Of a stretch of 64,000 nucleotides of DNA, positions 1-9,589 are shown piece by piece. The stretch spans positions 124,001-188,000 of the forward strand of contig PTJZ01000005.1 of NCBI GenBank assembly GCA_002937455.1, read 5' to 3'. The position numbers and the translations under genes are program-made. This stretch comes from Alphaproteobacteria bacterium MarineAlpha11_Bin1. Lineage in GTDB: Bacteria; Pseudomonadota; Alphaproteobacteria; MPNO01; UBA830. The first letter of the stretch is position 1, and every line of letters starts with the position of its first letter. Under the pieces are notes generated by a model. It ran no database searches. It saw only the letters and a program-made list of their open reading frames with translations, and was not told where the DNA came from.

Positions 1-127
1 AGAGGCATCTGTGGAGGGCGAGACCACCGATACGGTAGAAGCACCTGAGACTGATGAAGAGGCATCTGTGGAGGGAGAGACCATCGATACGGTAGAAACA
101 CCTGAGACTGATGAAGAGACATCGTAA
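1..127 (+). CDS. C-terminal tail of an upstream protein, probably ribosomal protein S1 (partial)
   Basis: An open frame enters from the left edge and stops with TAA at 125-127. The 41 visible residues are very acidic (rich in Glu, Asp, Thr) and consist of two copies of a 19-residue unit plus a short third start. No fold can be recognised from this tail. The inference that it is the end of rpsA rests on gene order only: in many Alphaproteobacteria rpsA lies just before sppA and ihfB, and S1 proteins there often end in a low-complexity acidic tail. The product identity is therefore uncertain; the reading frame itself is well supported because the repeat keeps frame and ends cleanly. Confidence 0.5.
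   Translation, partial: EASVEGETTDTVEAPETDEEASVEGETIDTVETPETDEETS
2..115 (+). repeat. Tandem 57-bp coding repeat (two copies)
   Basis: Positions 2-58 and 59-115 are the same 57-base unit differing at only three bases (two of them change the residue). The unit is a multiple of three and encodes a 19-residue acidic segment, so copy number can change without frameshift. The high identity suggests a recent duplication inside the 3' end of the upstream gene. Confidence 0.9.
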
Positions 128-179
128 TCGTTTTGGGCGCTGTCTACTATGGATGAACGCCGGGGGTGCTTGAGTTCAA

Positions 180-1094
180 ATGCCCTTAGACTCCGACAAT
201 ATTATTGACCGTCTAAGACTTAAACGACGGTTAACGTTCTGGCGGATAGCTGCGATTTTCGCGGTGGTAGTAGCGATAGTGGCTATATATGGCAGGGTTG
301 GTGGTTCCTTGGGCAATGATGATTTTATTGCCCGGGTAGAGGTGAAGGGTATTATTGTTCAGGATGACGAAAGAATTCTTAAAATCCGCAAACTTGCTCA
401 AAATGACTCCGTAAAGGCGGTAATCGTGCGTATCGATAGTCCCGGCGGGACAGTTGTGGGAGGTGAGACGCTTCATAATGCTCTGCTTGCGCTTGGAGAA
501 GAGAAACCCCTTGTTGCAGTGATGGGAGGTTTAGCGACCTCTGCCGCATATATGGCGGCGATTGCGACAGACCGACTTTTCGCCCGTAAAGGAACGCTTA
601 CCGGCTCAATTGGCGTCATTTTACAAACTACTGAAATCACTAAGCTTCTGGGAATGATGGGGGTCTCAGCACGATCGTTCAAAAGCGGGTCTCTTAAAGC
701 AATGCCGTCGCCGTTTGAACCTGTGACGGGGGAGGTAGAGGCTACGACGCAGGCGCTAGTCGCGGATATGTATGGGATGTTCCGGGATATGGTTATTCGA
801 CGTCGCAACATGCAAAAGGCGGATGCTGAGAAATTCTCGGATGGTCGGGTATTTACGGGCCAACAGGCCCTGAGAGCCGGGCTGGTAGATCAGATTGGGG
901 GAGAAGAGGACGCCCGGGCATGGTTAGTGGAGAGAAAAAACCTGTCGCCGGACCTTAAAATTCGAACCGTGCCGATACAACCTGATGCCGGCAGCTTGTT
1001 TCTCCAGCTAATTAGTTTAGCCCGAAAAACGATTTTGTATGAACGCCTTACCCTTGACGGGTTAATTTCGCTCTGGCAACCTCAAGCGATGTGA
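180..1094 (+). CDS. sppA: Signal peptide peptidase SppA, short form (family S49)
   Basis: Membrane-anchored serine protease of 304 residues that degrades cleaved signal peptides and membrane-protein fragments. One N-terminal membrane segment lies at about residues 21-38 after a basic stretch. The SPGG motif is at 87-90. The probable nucleophile is Ser121 in ATSAAY and the general base Lys173 in SGSLKAMPSP; their 52-residue spacing equals that known for the Ser-Lys dyad of Bacillus subtilis SppA. Length fits the short single-domain bacterial form rather than the 67 kDa E. coli protein. It lies between the presumed rpsA tail and ihfB, a frequent alphaproteobacterial order. Confidence 0.93.
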   Translation: MPLDSDNIIDRLRLKRRLTFWRIAAIFAVVVAIVAIYGRVGGSLGNDDFIARVEVKGIIVQDDERILKIRKLAQNDSVKAVIVRIDSPGGTVVGGETLHNALLALGEEKPLVAVMGGLATSAAYMAAIATDRLFARKGTLTGSIGVILQTTEITKLLGMMGVSARSFKSGSLKAMPSPFEPVTGEVEATTQALVADMYGMFRDMVIRRRNMQKADAEKFSDGRVFTGQQALRAGLVDQIGGEEDARAWLVERKNLSPDLKIRTVPIQPDAGSLFLQLISLARKTILYERLTLDGLISLWQPQAM

Positions 1095-1226
1095 TATTAA
1101 GAATAGGTCTCGTCCCGACACAAAGACGTCGCTTACTGACTGGGTAAAATTCTATGTCACCGGTAAATAGAACGCTGCTAAATCCGGGGAGAAATTCCTT
1201 CGGTTTTCAGGGGGGGACGCCAAAGT

Positions 1227-1511
1227 ATGACGAAATCCGAGCTGATTTTGAAATTGGCAGAAGAAAATCCACATCTATACCAGAGGGATGTTGAACGAAT
1301 CGTTTTTACGATCTTCGATGAAATATCGACCGCGCTTGCACGAGGGGACAGAGTTGAACTGCGCGGATTTGGCGCATTTTCGGTAAAAACGCGCGAGGCG
1401 CGTACTGGCAGGAATCCGCGTACTGGAGAGTCTGTTAGCGTTGCTAAGAAGTTTGTGCCGTTTTTTAAGTCCGGCAAGGATCTTCGCGACCGTTTAAACG
1501 GCCGTAAATAA
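1227..1511 (+). CDS. ihfB: Integration host factor subunit beta
   Basis: A 94-residue DNA-bending protein of the HU/IHF family; with IhfA it forms the heterodimer that bends DNA in recombination, replication and sigma-54 transcription. The N-terminal helices begin MTKSELI. The DNA-contacting beta arm carries [10 protein letters not shown] at about 60-68, with the intercalating proline at 64. Full family length. The beta rather than HU assignment rests on the N-terminus, the arm sequence and the position after sppA. The ATG at 1227 follows a G-rich stretch (1210-1216) that can serve as ribosome binding site. Confidence 0.94.
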   Translation: MTKSELILKLAEENPHLYQRDVERIVFTIFDEISTALARGDRVELRGFGAFSVKTREARTGRNPRTGESVSVAKKFVPFFKSGKDLRDRLNGRK

Positions 1512-1530
1512 CTTGAGCCATGGGCAAGTT
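1510..1530 (+). terminator. Weak inverted repeat after ihfB
   Basis: AACTTG at 1510-1515 pairs with CAAGTT at 1525-1530 around a 9-base loop, starting inside the ihfB stop codon. The stem is short and only a few T residues follow, so this is at best a weak or partial terminator. Confidence 0.25.
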
Positions 1531-1596
1531 TGCGCGTTAGTCTTGATAAAAAATTAGCTGGCGATAGTCCAGTCGGCGCTGGACGGCGGGGTTAAA

Positions 1597-1974
1597 ATGC
1601 GCCTAATTATGGGTATTATAGTGTTTGTTCCCTGCTCTGTTCTTTTGAGTGTGTTCGCAGTGGAGAATCGGCAGACATTGAAGCTAGAATTATGGCCAAT
1701 TGCGGGAGAAATCGAACTTTCGGCGTCACTTTGGCTTCTAATAACTCTTGCGTTGGGGGTGATGGCTGGTCTGGGAATTGGATGGATTTCGACCGTAAAC
1801 TGGTGTCGTAGGGCACGGAAAGCTGAGCGCCATAACCGCACACTTGAAAGAAAGTTGGATGAGAGAGATCATCCGCCGAAGGCCGTATCCACGTCGCAAA
1901 AGTTATCCGATGGTACGATGCAAGCGTCCGGGACACGGACCCAAAGCTCTCGTGCGGTGTTAATCGAAGATTAG
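1597..1974 (+). CDS. lapA: LapA-domain (DUF1049) inner-membrane protein
   Basis: A 125-residue protein with two membrane segments (about 2-22 and 43-66) and a charged, partly helical cytoplasmic C-terminus rich in Arg/Glu. The arrangement and the motif around VENRQ-LKLELWP between the two segments match the LapA family (lipopolysaccharide assembly protein A; formerly DUF1049). In E. coli LapA acts with LapB in controlling LpxC and LPS assembly; whether this short protein does so is inferred. The position between ihfB and pyrF is a conserved alphaproteobacterial arrangement. The Ser/Thr/Gln-rich last 30 residues look unstructured. Confidence 0.8.
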   Translation: MRLIMGIIVFVPCSVLLSVFAVENRQTLKLELWPIAGEIELSASLWLLITLALGVMAGLGIGWISTVNWCRRARKAERHNRTLERKLDERDHPPKAVSTSQKLSDGTMQASGTRTQSSRAVLIED

Positions 1975-2060
1975 TTGTTTACCGTCTACGTATTCACCGG
2001 TCAGCCTTTACTATGGCGACCGTCCTTTCGCCCCGATCGATAATGATTTATTAACGGGGG

Positions 2061-2777
2061 ATGACTGACATTTCCCCCGTAGAACGAATTTTCTGCGCAC
2101 TCGATACGCCCAATCTAGATGAAGCCTTACTGCTGGCCGAAATACTTTCCGGCGAGGTGGGGGCTATCAAGCTAGGTAAGGAATTTTTTACCGCCCATGG
2201 CCCGGACGGTGTGCGGCAGGTAGGCGCACTCGGCCACAAAATTTTTCTGGACCTGAAATATCACGATATCCCGAACACTGTGTTCGGCGCGGTCAGGGCC
2301 ACTGAACGGCTCGGCTGCAGCGTTCTGACAGTACATGCGTCTGGCGGCCTCAAGATGCTTGAAGCTGCTGCTAGCGCGGCTGCCGAACTAGGTCCGAAAC
2401 GACCGAAAATTGTTGCCGTTACGGTGCTGACTAGCCTAGATGACGATGATTTGGCCGTAATAGGACAAAAAGCTCCCGTGTCGCAACAAGTTCTTCAATT
2501 AGCCCGGCTGGCTAAAGTGTCAGGTATTGACGGTGTAGTTTGTTCTCCGAAGGAAGCGGCCATGCTGCGAGTGGAAATAGGTGATGAATTCAGTTTGGTT
2601 GTCCCCGGGGTCCGCCCGGCTTGGGTCAGTTCCGATGATCAGAAGCGCGTGATGACCCCGGCCGAGGCTGTTGCCGCAGGCGCGGATCATCTCGTAATTG
2701 GACGACCAATCACGCGTGCCGAGGATCCGGCCGGCGCGGCTCGACGCATTGCTGACGAGATTTTGGCTGCAAGGTGA
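2061..2777 (+). CDS. pyrF: Orotidine-5'-phosphate decarboxylase
   Basis: Converts OMP to UMP, the last step of de novo pyrimidine synthesis; cytosolic TIM barrel of 238 residues. The catalytic signature DLKYHDIPNT is at 64-73 with the Asp-x-Lys-x-x-Asp charge network at Asp64, Lys66 and Asp69. The phosphate-binding GVRP lies near 195 and the IGRPI strand near 220. Starts at ATG 2061 right after a GGGGG stretch. Its stop overlaps the start of trpF (TGATG), which implies translational coupling with the tryptophan genes. Confidence 0.96.
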   Translation: MTDISPVERIFCALDTPNLDEALLLAEILSGEVGAIKLGKEFFTAHGPDGVRQVGALGHKIFLDLKYHDIPNTVFGAVRATERLGCSVLTVHASGGLKMLEAAASAAAELGPKRPKIVAVTVLTSLDDDDLAVIGQKAPVSQQVLQLARLAKVSGIDGVVCSPKEAAMLRVEIGDEFSLVVPGVRPAWVSSDDQKRVMTPAEAVAAGADHLVIGRPITRAEDPAGAARRIADEILAAR

Positions 2778-3421
2778 TGGTCGCGTCTAAAATCTGCGGC
2801 GTTAGCACGCGGGAGGCCATCGACACTGCGGTGATTGAGGGCGCTGCCTACTTAGGTTTCGTATTTTTTCCACGTTCACCGCGAAACGTAGAGCTCGAAC
2901 AGGCTGCATCGCTTTTGCAGATGGTACCAAATTCTGTTAAGTCGGTCGCATTGGTAGTCGATCCTGACGATACCTTTCTGGATGCTATTAGCATGAATCC
3001 AGGCATCTCAATGTTTCAGTTGCATGGTGACGAAACACCGGAAAGAGCCGCAGAGATAAAAAAACGAACAGGGCGATCTGTAATAAAAGCGATCAAGATT
3101 TCCGAGGCCGTAGATCTTGCGATGGCGATGGACTATTCCAATGTGGTAGATATGCTACTATTCGACGCGAAGGCGCCTATTGCAATGAAAGATGCCTTGC
3201 CCGGCGGTAACGCCGTTTCATTCGACTGGGCTATTCTCTCGGGGAAAGACTGGCCAGTGCCTTGGATGTTATCAGGCGGGCTTGATCCCGATAATGTAGC
3301 CGAAGCGATTCGAATAGGCGGCGCCCCCGCAGTCGATGTTTCGTCGGGTGTTGAGAGTGCCCCTGGTGTAAAGGACTCGGGCCTTATCCGCGCATTTCTG
3401 ACAGCAGTTAAGAGCGCGTGA
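2777..3421 (+). CDS. trpF: Phosphoribosylanthranilate isomerase
   Basis: Catalyses the Amadori rearrangement of phosphoribosylanthranilate to CdRP in tryptophan synthesis; 214-residue TIM barrel. The general base Cys is in KICGVS (Cys7) and the general acid Asp in LLFDAKAP (Asp130). The phosphate-binding GGLDPDNV and DVSSGVE motifs close the barrel. ATG 2777 overlaps the pyrF stop by one base; a GTG at 2774 directly before it is an in-frame alternative. trpF is separated from trpC/trpD, as usual in Alphaproteobacteria, and is followed by trpB and trpA. Confidence 0.95.
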   Translation: MVASKICGVSTREAIDTAVIEGAAYLGFVFFPRSPRNVELEQAASLLQMVPNSVKSVALVVDPDDTFLDAISMNPGISMFQLHGDETPERAAEIKKRTGRSVIKAIKISEAVDLAMAMDYSNVVDMLLFDAKAPIAMKDALPGGNAVSFDWAILSGKDWPVPWMLSGGLDPDNVAEAIRIGGAPAVDVSSGVESAPGVKDSGLIRAFLTAVKSA

Positions 3422-3470
3422 TAAAAGCTGTTCGTTCGCATTTCATTAAGTTAAATATTCCGAGAAGACG

Positions 3471-4685
3471 ATGATAGAAACTCCTAACACATATCGCGCC
3501 GGTCCCGATGAAGATGGCCATTTTGGCATTTTTGGCGGGCGGTATGTCGCTGAAACCCTAATGCCACTCCTGCTTGAAGTTGAGAAAGCCTATGAGGAGA
3601 CAAAGTTAGATCCGTCCTTCCAAGCGGAGTTTGATGAGCTGCTTGAACATTATGTAGGCCGCCCAAGCCCGTTATATTTTGCTTCTCGGATTACAGAGTA
3701 TTGCGGCGGTGCAAAGGTCTATTTTAAAAGGGATGAGCTGAACCACACCGGTGCACATAAGATCAATAATACACTTGGCCAAGTACTTCTTGCGCGGCGA
3801 ATGGGCAAGACCCGTGTGATCGCCGAGACTGGTGCAGGCCAGCACGGGGTCGCGACAGCGACCGTCTGCGCCTTATTCGGGATCCCCTGTGTTGTATACA
3901 TGGGAGCGATCGATATCGAACGCCAGGCGCCGAACGTATTTCGCATGAAACTTTTGGGCGCTGATGTCGTGCCAGTTGAGACTGGATCTTCTACCCTAAA
4001 GGATGCGATGAACGGTGCGCTGCGGGACTGGGTCGCACACGTCGATGATACCTTCTACGTAATTGGTACAGTCGCTGGCCCGCACCCTTATCCAGCAATG
4101 GTACGCGATTTCCAATCCGTTATTGGTAACGAGACGAAAGAACAGATAATGAAGGCCGAGGAAGGGCTCCCAGATTCGTTGGTTGCCTGTATAGGGGGTG
4201 GCTCAAACGCCATGGGTCTTTTTCACCCTTTCCTAGATGAGGAAGATATTCAAATCATCGGTGTCGAGGCGGCGGGGGATGGCATTGAAACAGGCCGGCA
4301 TGCGGCCTCTCTTGCAGCAGGCAGGCCGGGCGTACTGCACGGTAATAGGACCTATCTATTACAGGATAACGACGGCCAGATCATTGAAGCTCATTCAATT
4401 TCAGCGGGGCTCGATTACCCCGGTATCGGCCCCGAGCACGCTTGGCTCAAGGATACAGGCCGAGTCGAATACGTCTCTGTCACTGATGCTGAAGCGCTGG
4501 AGGCATTCCAGCTGTGTAGTCGCCTTGAAGGTATTATCCCTGCACTGGAGCCGGCCCACGCGTTAGCGCACGTAATCAAAATCGCGCCGGCTTTACCTTC
4601 AGATTATGTAATTGTAATGAATATGTGTGGACGTGGCGATAAGGATGTATTTTCTGTTGCTGCAGCACTGGATGTTACGCTATGA
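3471..4685 (+). CDS. trpB: Tryptophan synthase beta chain
   Basis: PLP enzyme of 404 residues that joins indole and serine to give tryptophan in the alpha2-beta2 complex. The PLP lysine is Lys97 in GAHKINNT. The phosphate-binding Gly-rich loop [10 protein letters not shown] is near 240, and the monovalent-cation/indole tunnel region and the C-terminal GRGDKD are intact. Full length for the TrpB1 family. The ATG at 3471 follows GAAGACG. The last four bases overlap the trpA start (ATGA), fitting the stoichiometric need for the two subunits. Confidence 0.97.
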   Translation: MIETPNTYRAGPDEDGHFGIFGGRYVAETLMPLLLEVEKAYEETKLDPSFQAEFDELLEHYVGRPSPLYFASRITEYCGGAKVYFKRDELNHTGAHKINNTLGQVLLARRMGKTRVIAETGAGQHGVATATVCALFGIPCVVYMGAIDIERQAPNVFRMKLLGADVVPVETGSSTLKDAMNGALRDWVAHVDDTFYVIGTVAGPHPYPAMVRDFQSVIGNETKEQIMKAEEGLPDSLVACIGGGSNAMGLFHPFLDEEDIQIIGVEAAGDGIETGRHAASLAAGRPGVLHGNRTYLLQDNDGQIIEAHSISAGLDYPGIGPEHAWLKDTGRVEYVSVTDAEALEAFQLCSRLEGIIPALEPAHALAHVIKIAPALPSDYVIVMNMCGRGDKDVFSVAAALDVTL

Positions 4686-5518
4686 GCCGCCTTGAATCAT
4701 GTTTCGCTACCCTGCGTGCTCAGAATCGTGGTGGATTAGTAACGTTCATCACTGCAGGTGACCCGGACGGAGACATTTCATCTAAGATTCTTGAGGGACT
4801 TCCCGCTGTCGGTGCAGATATAATTGAACTCGGCATGCCATTTACTGACCCCATGGCGGATGGACCGTCGATTGAGCTTGCCTCCAGACGGGCCCTACAG
4901 AGTGGCTATGACATTAAGAAGACCCTTTTGATGGTCGCTAAGTTTCGAAAGTCCGATAATGATACCCCGATCGTGTTGATGGGATATTATAATCCGATCC
5001 ACGCCTACGGGCGCAATCAGTTTGCAACCGATGCGGCCTCTGCCGGTGTTGACGGACTGATAATAGTCGATCTGCCACCCGAGGAAGAGGATGAATTCCG
5101 GCCGCTTGCTGTGACTGCCGGCATTGACATAGTTCGGCTAATAGCGCCCACCTCGACTGGTCCACGAATAACGACGCTTGTGGAGAACGCTTCTGGATTT
5201 GTCTACTATGTTTCCGTTCGCGGTATTACCGGAACTACTTCCGCAACTGCGAGTGATATTGCCTCTAACGTTGGTCGGATAAAGGCCCAGACAGAATTGC
5301 CGGTTGCTGTCGGATTTGGTATCCGGACGCCCGAACAGGCAGCTGAAGTCGCTATGATCGCGGATGCGGCTGTCGTAGGTACTGCAATCGTTGAAACTAT
5401 CGCGAATTCATTGGGTGATGATGGGGAGCCCAGCCCCCGAACTGTCTCCGATACCCTGAGCTTTGTTTCTGGTCTCGCCGCTGCAGTGCGCTCAGCTCGG
5501 TTGGGAGTCACCGAATGA
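4682..5518 (+). CDS. trpA: Tryptophan synthase alpha chain
   Basis: Cleaves indole-3-glycerol phosphate to indole and G3P; 278-residue TIM barrel. The catalytic Glu49 lies in [11 protein letters not shown] and Asp60 in MADGPSI, at the same numbers as in the E. coli enzyme. The substrate-phosphate motifs GFGI and VVGTAIV are present near 215 and 235. ATGA overlaps join it to trpB upstream and to accD downstream, so trpB-trpA-accD is read as one unit. The slightly long C-terminus (DDGEPSPRT region) is an acidic insert with no obvious function. Confidence 0.96.
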   Translation: MSRLESCFATLRAQNRGGLVTFITAGDPDGDISSKILEGLPAVGADIIELGMPFTDPMADGPSIELASRRALQSGYDIKKTLLMVAKFRKSDNDTPIVLMGYYNPIHAYGRNQFATDAASAGVDGLIIVDLPPEEEDEFRPLAVTAGIDIVRLIAPTSTGPRITTLVENASGFVYYVSVRGITGTTSATASDIASNVGRIKAQTELPVAVGFGIRTPEQAAEVAMIADAAVVGTAIVETIANSLGDDGEPSPRTVSDTLSFVSGLAAAVRSARLGVTE

Positions 5519-6453
5519 ACTGGATAAATAACTACGTCCGACCAAAAATCCGTTCACTAGTTGGCGTAAAATCTGATGTTCCAGAAAATCTGTGGGTACA
5601 GTGTACATCCTGTGAACAAATGTTATTTCACCGCGACCTAGAGGATAATCTGAAAGTTTGTCCAAATTGCGGTAATCACATGCGGCTTGGCGCACGCAAG
5701 CGGTTAGAACTACTGTTTGATGGGGGTAGCTTCACAGAGATCGAGTTACCGGGGAACGTTACCGACCCCTTAAAATTTCGCGATCGCAAGCGATACTCCG
5801 AGCGTCTTAGGGACACCCGAACGGCTACTGGACGCACCGATGCTATAATTGTTGCCTATGGTGAAATTGCCGGGCATACGACTGTCGTTTCAGTATTTGA
5901 CTTCTCCTTCATGGGTGGATCAATGGGGATCGCCGTAGGCAATGGCATTGTTGCTGGCGCGCAGCTCGCTGTTTCAAAAAAGGCGGCGTTCGTCGTTGTG
6001 CCATCATCGGGCGGTGCGCGCATGCAGGAGGGTATTTTGTCGCTAATGCAAATGCCGCGTACCACCATAGCGGTGCAACAGGTCAAGGAGGCGTCCTTAC
6101 CGTACATAGTAGTGCTTGCCGATCCAACAACCGGTGGAGTGTCCGCGTCATTTGCTATGCTGGGTGACATTGCACTGGCGGAACCTGGCACAATCATAGG
6201 GTTTGCTGGCGCTAGAGTGATCAAAGAGACGATTCGAGAGAAACTTCCCGAAGGCTTTCAGCGTTCAGAATATTTGTTGGATCATGGCATGATCGACATG
6301 GTGGTGCCACGCCACGAACTTGCCACAACGCTTGGACGTATCTTAGATTTACTGCGTCGGAAGGTGCCGAGCGCAGATGACATGCTGATAAATCGGGATG
6401 GAGAATCCTCTGCGGGTGACGGGAATGACCGGTTGTTTTCGACAACCGATTGA
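5515..6453 (+). CDS. accD: Acetyl-CoA carboxylase carboxyltransferase subunit beta
   Basis: Zinc-containing beta subunit of the heterotetrameric carboxyltransferase that makes malonyl-CoA for fatty acid synthesis; 312 residues. The four-cysteine zinc ribbon is at Cys30, Cys33, Cys49 and Cys52. The crotonase-fold core follows, with the SGGARMQEG acyl-CoA oxyanion loop near 165 and the FAGARVIK helix near 235. The start overlaps trpA by four bases. The Ser/Gly/Asp-rich last 25 residues lie in the stretch that overlaps the start of folC. The trpA-accD-folC order is widely conserved in proteobacteria. Confidence 0.96.
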   Translation: MNWINNYVRPKIRSLVGVKSDVPENLWVQCTSCEQMLFHRDLEDNLKVCPNCGNHMRLGARKRLELLFDGGSFTEIELPGNVTDPLKFRDRKRYSERLRDTRTATGRTDAIIVAYGEIAGHTTVVSVFDFSFMGGSMGIAVGNGIVAGAQLAVSKKAAFVVVPSSGGARMQEGILSLMQMPRTTIAVQQVKEASLPYIVVLADPTTGGVSASFAMLGDIALAEPGTIIGFAGARVIKETIREKLPEGFQRSEYLLDHGMIDMVVPRHELATTLGRILDLLRRKVPSADDMLINRDGESSAGDGNDRLFSTTD

Positions 6454-7759
6454 TATCGTTCTCGGGCGGCTGACGACGCTCCACCCCAAGTTTATCGATC
6501 TCGGACTCGGGCGCACCCAACGTTTGCTAGAGGCTCTTGGTAACCCGGAAAAGTTTTTGCCACCGGTAATCCATGTTGCTGGTACAAACGGTAAGGGGTC
6601 AACCATCGCCTTTATGCGCGAGATCGCTATTGCGGCTGGTTTGCAGGTCCATGTCTATACCTCGCCGCATCTAGTGCGGTTCAACGAACGTATCGTTCTA
6701 AATGGTGTCCCTGTTAATGAAGCGGCATTGCTATCAGTCTTGGAGGAATGTGAGATTGCGAATGCTGGCGAACCGATAACTTTTTTCGAAATTACGACTG
6801 TGGCGGCACTCCTGACATTCTCACGCACGCCAGCCGATCTTCTGCTGCTTGAAACTGGGTTAGGCGGTCGCTTTGATTCTACGAATGTAATAGAAAATCC
6901 GGCGATGACGGTTATCACTCCAGTATCCATGGATCATATGTCTTTTCTTGGGGCTACTATTGCAGAGATCGCGTTTGAAAAAGCGGGGATACTAAAATCC
7001 GGTGTACCCTGCGTTGTCGCACCGCAAGTGCCAGATGCCCTAAGCGTTATTGAAGCCCGGGCGCAGGATCTCAATTCTTCTTTATACATTTCCGGGTTCG
7101 ATTGGACTAGTCGATCCGAGCCTGGCGCTATGGTGTATTGTGATGGAGATCGCGAAATTTATCTACCAGAACCCTCTCTTGCTGGAGTACATCAGAGAGT
7201 TAATGCCGCCACCGCAATTGCTGCACTCCGCAGCTGGGAGCGGCATCTCTGGAGCGTGGAGGATATCTGCGAGGGAATATCGACCGCAAAGTGGCCTGGT
7301 CGTTTGCAGCATCTTTCATCTGGCCGGCTAGCGGATTTGCTTCCCGAGGGTTGGGAGCTTTGGCTCGACGGTGGGCATAACCCATCCGCAGGTGCGGCGT
7401 TGATGGAAACGATCGCAGCATGGCCCGAAGACCCTGTTGTTCTTGTTTGTGCAATGCAAGAGAATAAGGACGCGCGAGGATTTTTGGAGCCACTTGCGAC
7501 TGTTGCGGACAGCTTGGCCGCAATCGATCTACCCGGGGGGAGTCCGGGTTATGCTCCAAAGGCCATCGCCGAGATCGCGTCGATACTGGGGCTCGAGAGC
7601 AAAGTCGCGACCTCGCTTTCTGCTGCGCTCGGCGAGGCGGCCAATGGCCCTACTGGCCGGGTACTGGTATGTGGATCTCTCTATTTAGTGGGCGAGGTTA
7701 TTGCGGCGAATTCGTCACCCATTCAGGCTGCTAGTCATTACGCTGTTGAGGCGTCGTGA
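6425..7759 (+). CDS. folC: Bifunctional folylpolyglutamate/dihydrofolate synthase
   Basis: ATP-dependent ligase of the Mur family that adds glutamate to dihydropteroate/folate; about 444 residues. The P-loop HVAGTNGKGST is at 50-60, the omega-type SPHLVRFNERI motif follows near 82, and the LETGLGGRFDSTN segment near 142. The C-terminal Rossmann-like domain has LDGGHNP. The ATG at 6425 gives 29 bases of overlap with accD; an in-frame ATG at 6398 would add nine residues, and the choice cannot be made from sequence alone. The 3' end runs 45 bases into the 3' end of htpG, which is read from the other strand. Confidence 0.94.
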   Translation: MTGCFRQPIDIVLGRLTTLHPKFIDLGLGRTQRLLEALGNPEKFLPPVIHVAGTNGKGSTIAFMREIAIAAGLQVHVYTSPHLVRFNERIVLNGVPVNEAALLSVLEECEIANAGEPITFFEITTVAALLTFSRTPADLLLLETGLGGRFDSTNVIENPAMTVITPVSMDHMSFLGATIAEIAFEKAGILKSGVPCVVAPQVPDALSVIEARAQDLNSSLYISGFDWTSRSEPGAMVYCDGDREIYLPEPSLAGVHQRVNAATAIAALRSWERHLWSVEDICEGISTAKWPGRLQHLSSGRLADLLPEGWELWLDGGHNPSAGAALMETIAAWPEDPVVLVCAMQENKDARGFLEPLATVADSLAAIDLPGGSPGYAPKAIAEIASILGLESKVATSLSAALGEAANGPTGRVLVCGSLYLVGEVIAANSSPIQAASHYAVEAS

Positions 7760-9589
7760 GAATGCCGCCGGGTCCGGCACCTGTTCCCCCTCCATGACGC
7801 GCGCCTGATCGAGCAGTAGCCACGCAGCATCTTCGATTTTCTCGCCGGCTCCGCCTTTGCCTATGGATTCGGACAATGACGTCATTAGTGGATGATGTGG
7901 GTTGACCTCCAATATGCGCTTGGACGATTGGTTTAGTTGGTTATGCTGTTTAAGCATCCTTTCAATCCTAAGATCCATATCGCCCTCGTCGGAAACTAGA
8001 CATACAGCGCTATCAGTTAGGCGTTCTGATACTCGGACATCCTTGACTTCTTCAGACAAGGTAAGCCTGAACATGGCGATGAGCGCATCTACCTTGCCTT
8101 GGTCAAAAGATTTTTCCTTCTCGGCTTTAGCGTCATCTTTGTCTTCCGATGAAACCTTGTCGAGATCTGCCCCGGCGCGGGTGGCGGATTTGAATGGCTT
8201 GCCATCAAATTCAGCGACTGACGGGATCCAAAAATCATCAACCGCGTCGGTTAACAGTAAAACCTCGATCCCCTTGGCAGAAAATCCTTCCAATTGTGGG
8301 CTCCGGCGTACTGCATCAAGGTTTTCGCCGGAAATATAGTAAATTTCGTCCTGACCATCTTTCATACGGTCGACGTAATCTTTTAGGCTGACTAGATCGT
8401 CGTCCCCTGCGGTCGAATGGAAGCGCGCAATCTTTTGTATTGCTTCGCGGTTTTCGTAATCTTCGTACAAGCCCTCTTTTATAACCGGCCCGAAATTTTC
8501 CCAAAAAACTTTATATTCGTCCGGCTTCTTATCGGCTTTTTTTGCAAGTTCTGTCAGGACCCGCTTGACGATAGCTGCCCGGATTCGGGCAATCATCGGA
8601 TTGTCCTGCAGGATTTCGCGGCTGACATTAAGTGGTAGATCCTCAGAATCTACTACGCCTCGGAGGAAGCGCAACCAAGCGGGAACCAAATTTTCTGCCT
8701 CGTTGGTAATAAATACGCGCTTTACATACAGCCGGAGGCCATGTTTCCGACTCGGATCGAAAAGATCAAACGGCTTGGCTGAGGGCACGAAAAGTAAGTT
8801 GCGGTACTCTAACTTTCCCTCGACATGCCAGTGTAATGTCATCCAAGGGTCGCCAAAGCCGCCCACGTGTCGGTAGAACTCGGTATATTGTTCGTCGGAA
8901 ACATCCTTTTTTTGACGAGTCCAGAGGGCGGAGGCTTCGTTTACTGTCTCGTCGCCCTCATCGCCTCGGATCAATATCGGTAGCGCAATATGATCAGAGT
9001 AATTCTTGGCAATGTGGCGAAGGCGAGTTTCGTCGAGGAATTCATCCTCTCCCTTGCGCAGCTTGAGTCGGATTGTAGTGCCGCGACCGTCCCGGTCTCC
9101 CTCTGAAATGGTATAATCGCCGGTCCCGTCCGACACCCAACGCCAAGCCTGGTCTTCGCCGGCACGCCGGCTGATAACTTCTACCTCCTTGGCTACCATG
9201 AACACTGAATAGAACCCCACGCCGAATTGACCAATTGTACTGAGATCAGCATTTTCATCGTCGCCGTGTTCTTCAAGATACGCCGAGGTGCCCGATCGGG
9301 CGATTGTACCGAGATCGGATATTAGTGCATCGCGGTTCATGCCGATTCCGTTGTCGTGGATCTCGAGCATTTTATTTTTTTTGTCGACGGAAATTCGAAC
9401 AGCGAATTCCGGATCATCGGCGATCAGCGCCGGCTGCGTCAAAGCTTCGTAGCGCAGACGGTCACAAGCATCAGACGCGTTGGAGATCAGTTCGCGCAGA
9501 AAGATTTCCTTCTGGCTGTAAAGCGAGTTGGCGACGATATGGAGAAGGCGCGAGACCTCTGTCTCAAACCTTCGCTTCTCTTCGGCCAT
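7715..9589 (-). CDS. htpG: Chaperone HtpG (bacterial Hsp90)
   Basis: ATP-dependent chaperone of about 624 residues, dimeric, cytosolic. The GHKL ATPase domain shows RELISNASDACD (ATP/Mg-binding Asn), DNGIGM and GQFGVGFYS; the middle domain has the catalytic-loop region PLNVSREILQ; the C-terminal dimerisation domain follows. I place the start at ATG 9589 (MAEEKRRFE), preceded by GGGAG ten bases upstream; an ATG at 9619 would add ten non-conserved residues. It is divergent from the Suv3-like helicase with only about 42 bases between starts, and its tail overlaps folC. No sigma-32-type promoter could be assigned with confidence. Confidence 0.95.
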   Translation of the reverse strand: MAEEKRRFETEVSRLLHIVANSLYSQKEIFLRELISNASDACDRLRYEALTQPALIADDPEFAVRISVDKKNKMLEIHDNGIGMNRDALISDLGTIARSGTSAYLEEHGDDENADLSTIGQFGVGFYSVFMVAKEVEVISRRAGEDQAWRWVSDGTGDYTISEGDRDGRGTTIRLKLRKGEDEFLDETRLRHIAKNYSDHIALPILIRGDEGDETVNEASALWTRQKKDVSDEQYTEFYRHVGGFGDPWMTLHWHVEGKLEYRNLLFVPSAKPFDLFDPSRKHGLRLYVKRVFITNEAENLVPAWLRFLRGVVDSEDLPLNVSREILQDNPMIARIRAAIVKRVLTELAKKADKKPDEYKVFWENFGPVIKEGLYEDYENREAIQKIARFHSTAGDDDLVSLKDYVDRMKDGQDEIYYISGENLDAVRRSPQLEGFSAKGIEVLLLTDAVDDFWIPSVAEFDGKPFKSATRAGADLDKVSSEDKDDAKAEKEKSFDQGKVDALIAMFRLTLSEEVKDVRVSERLTDSAVCLVSDEGDMDLRIERMLKQHNQLNQSSKRILEVNPHHPLMTSLSESIGKGGAGEKIEDAAWLLLDQARVMEGEQVPDPAAFSRRLNSVMTSSLNG

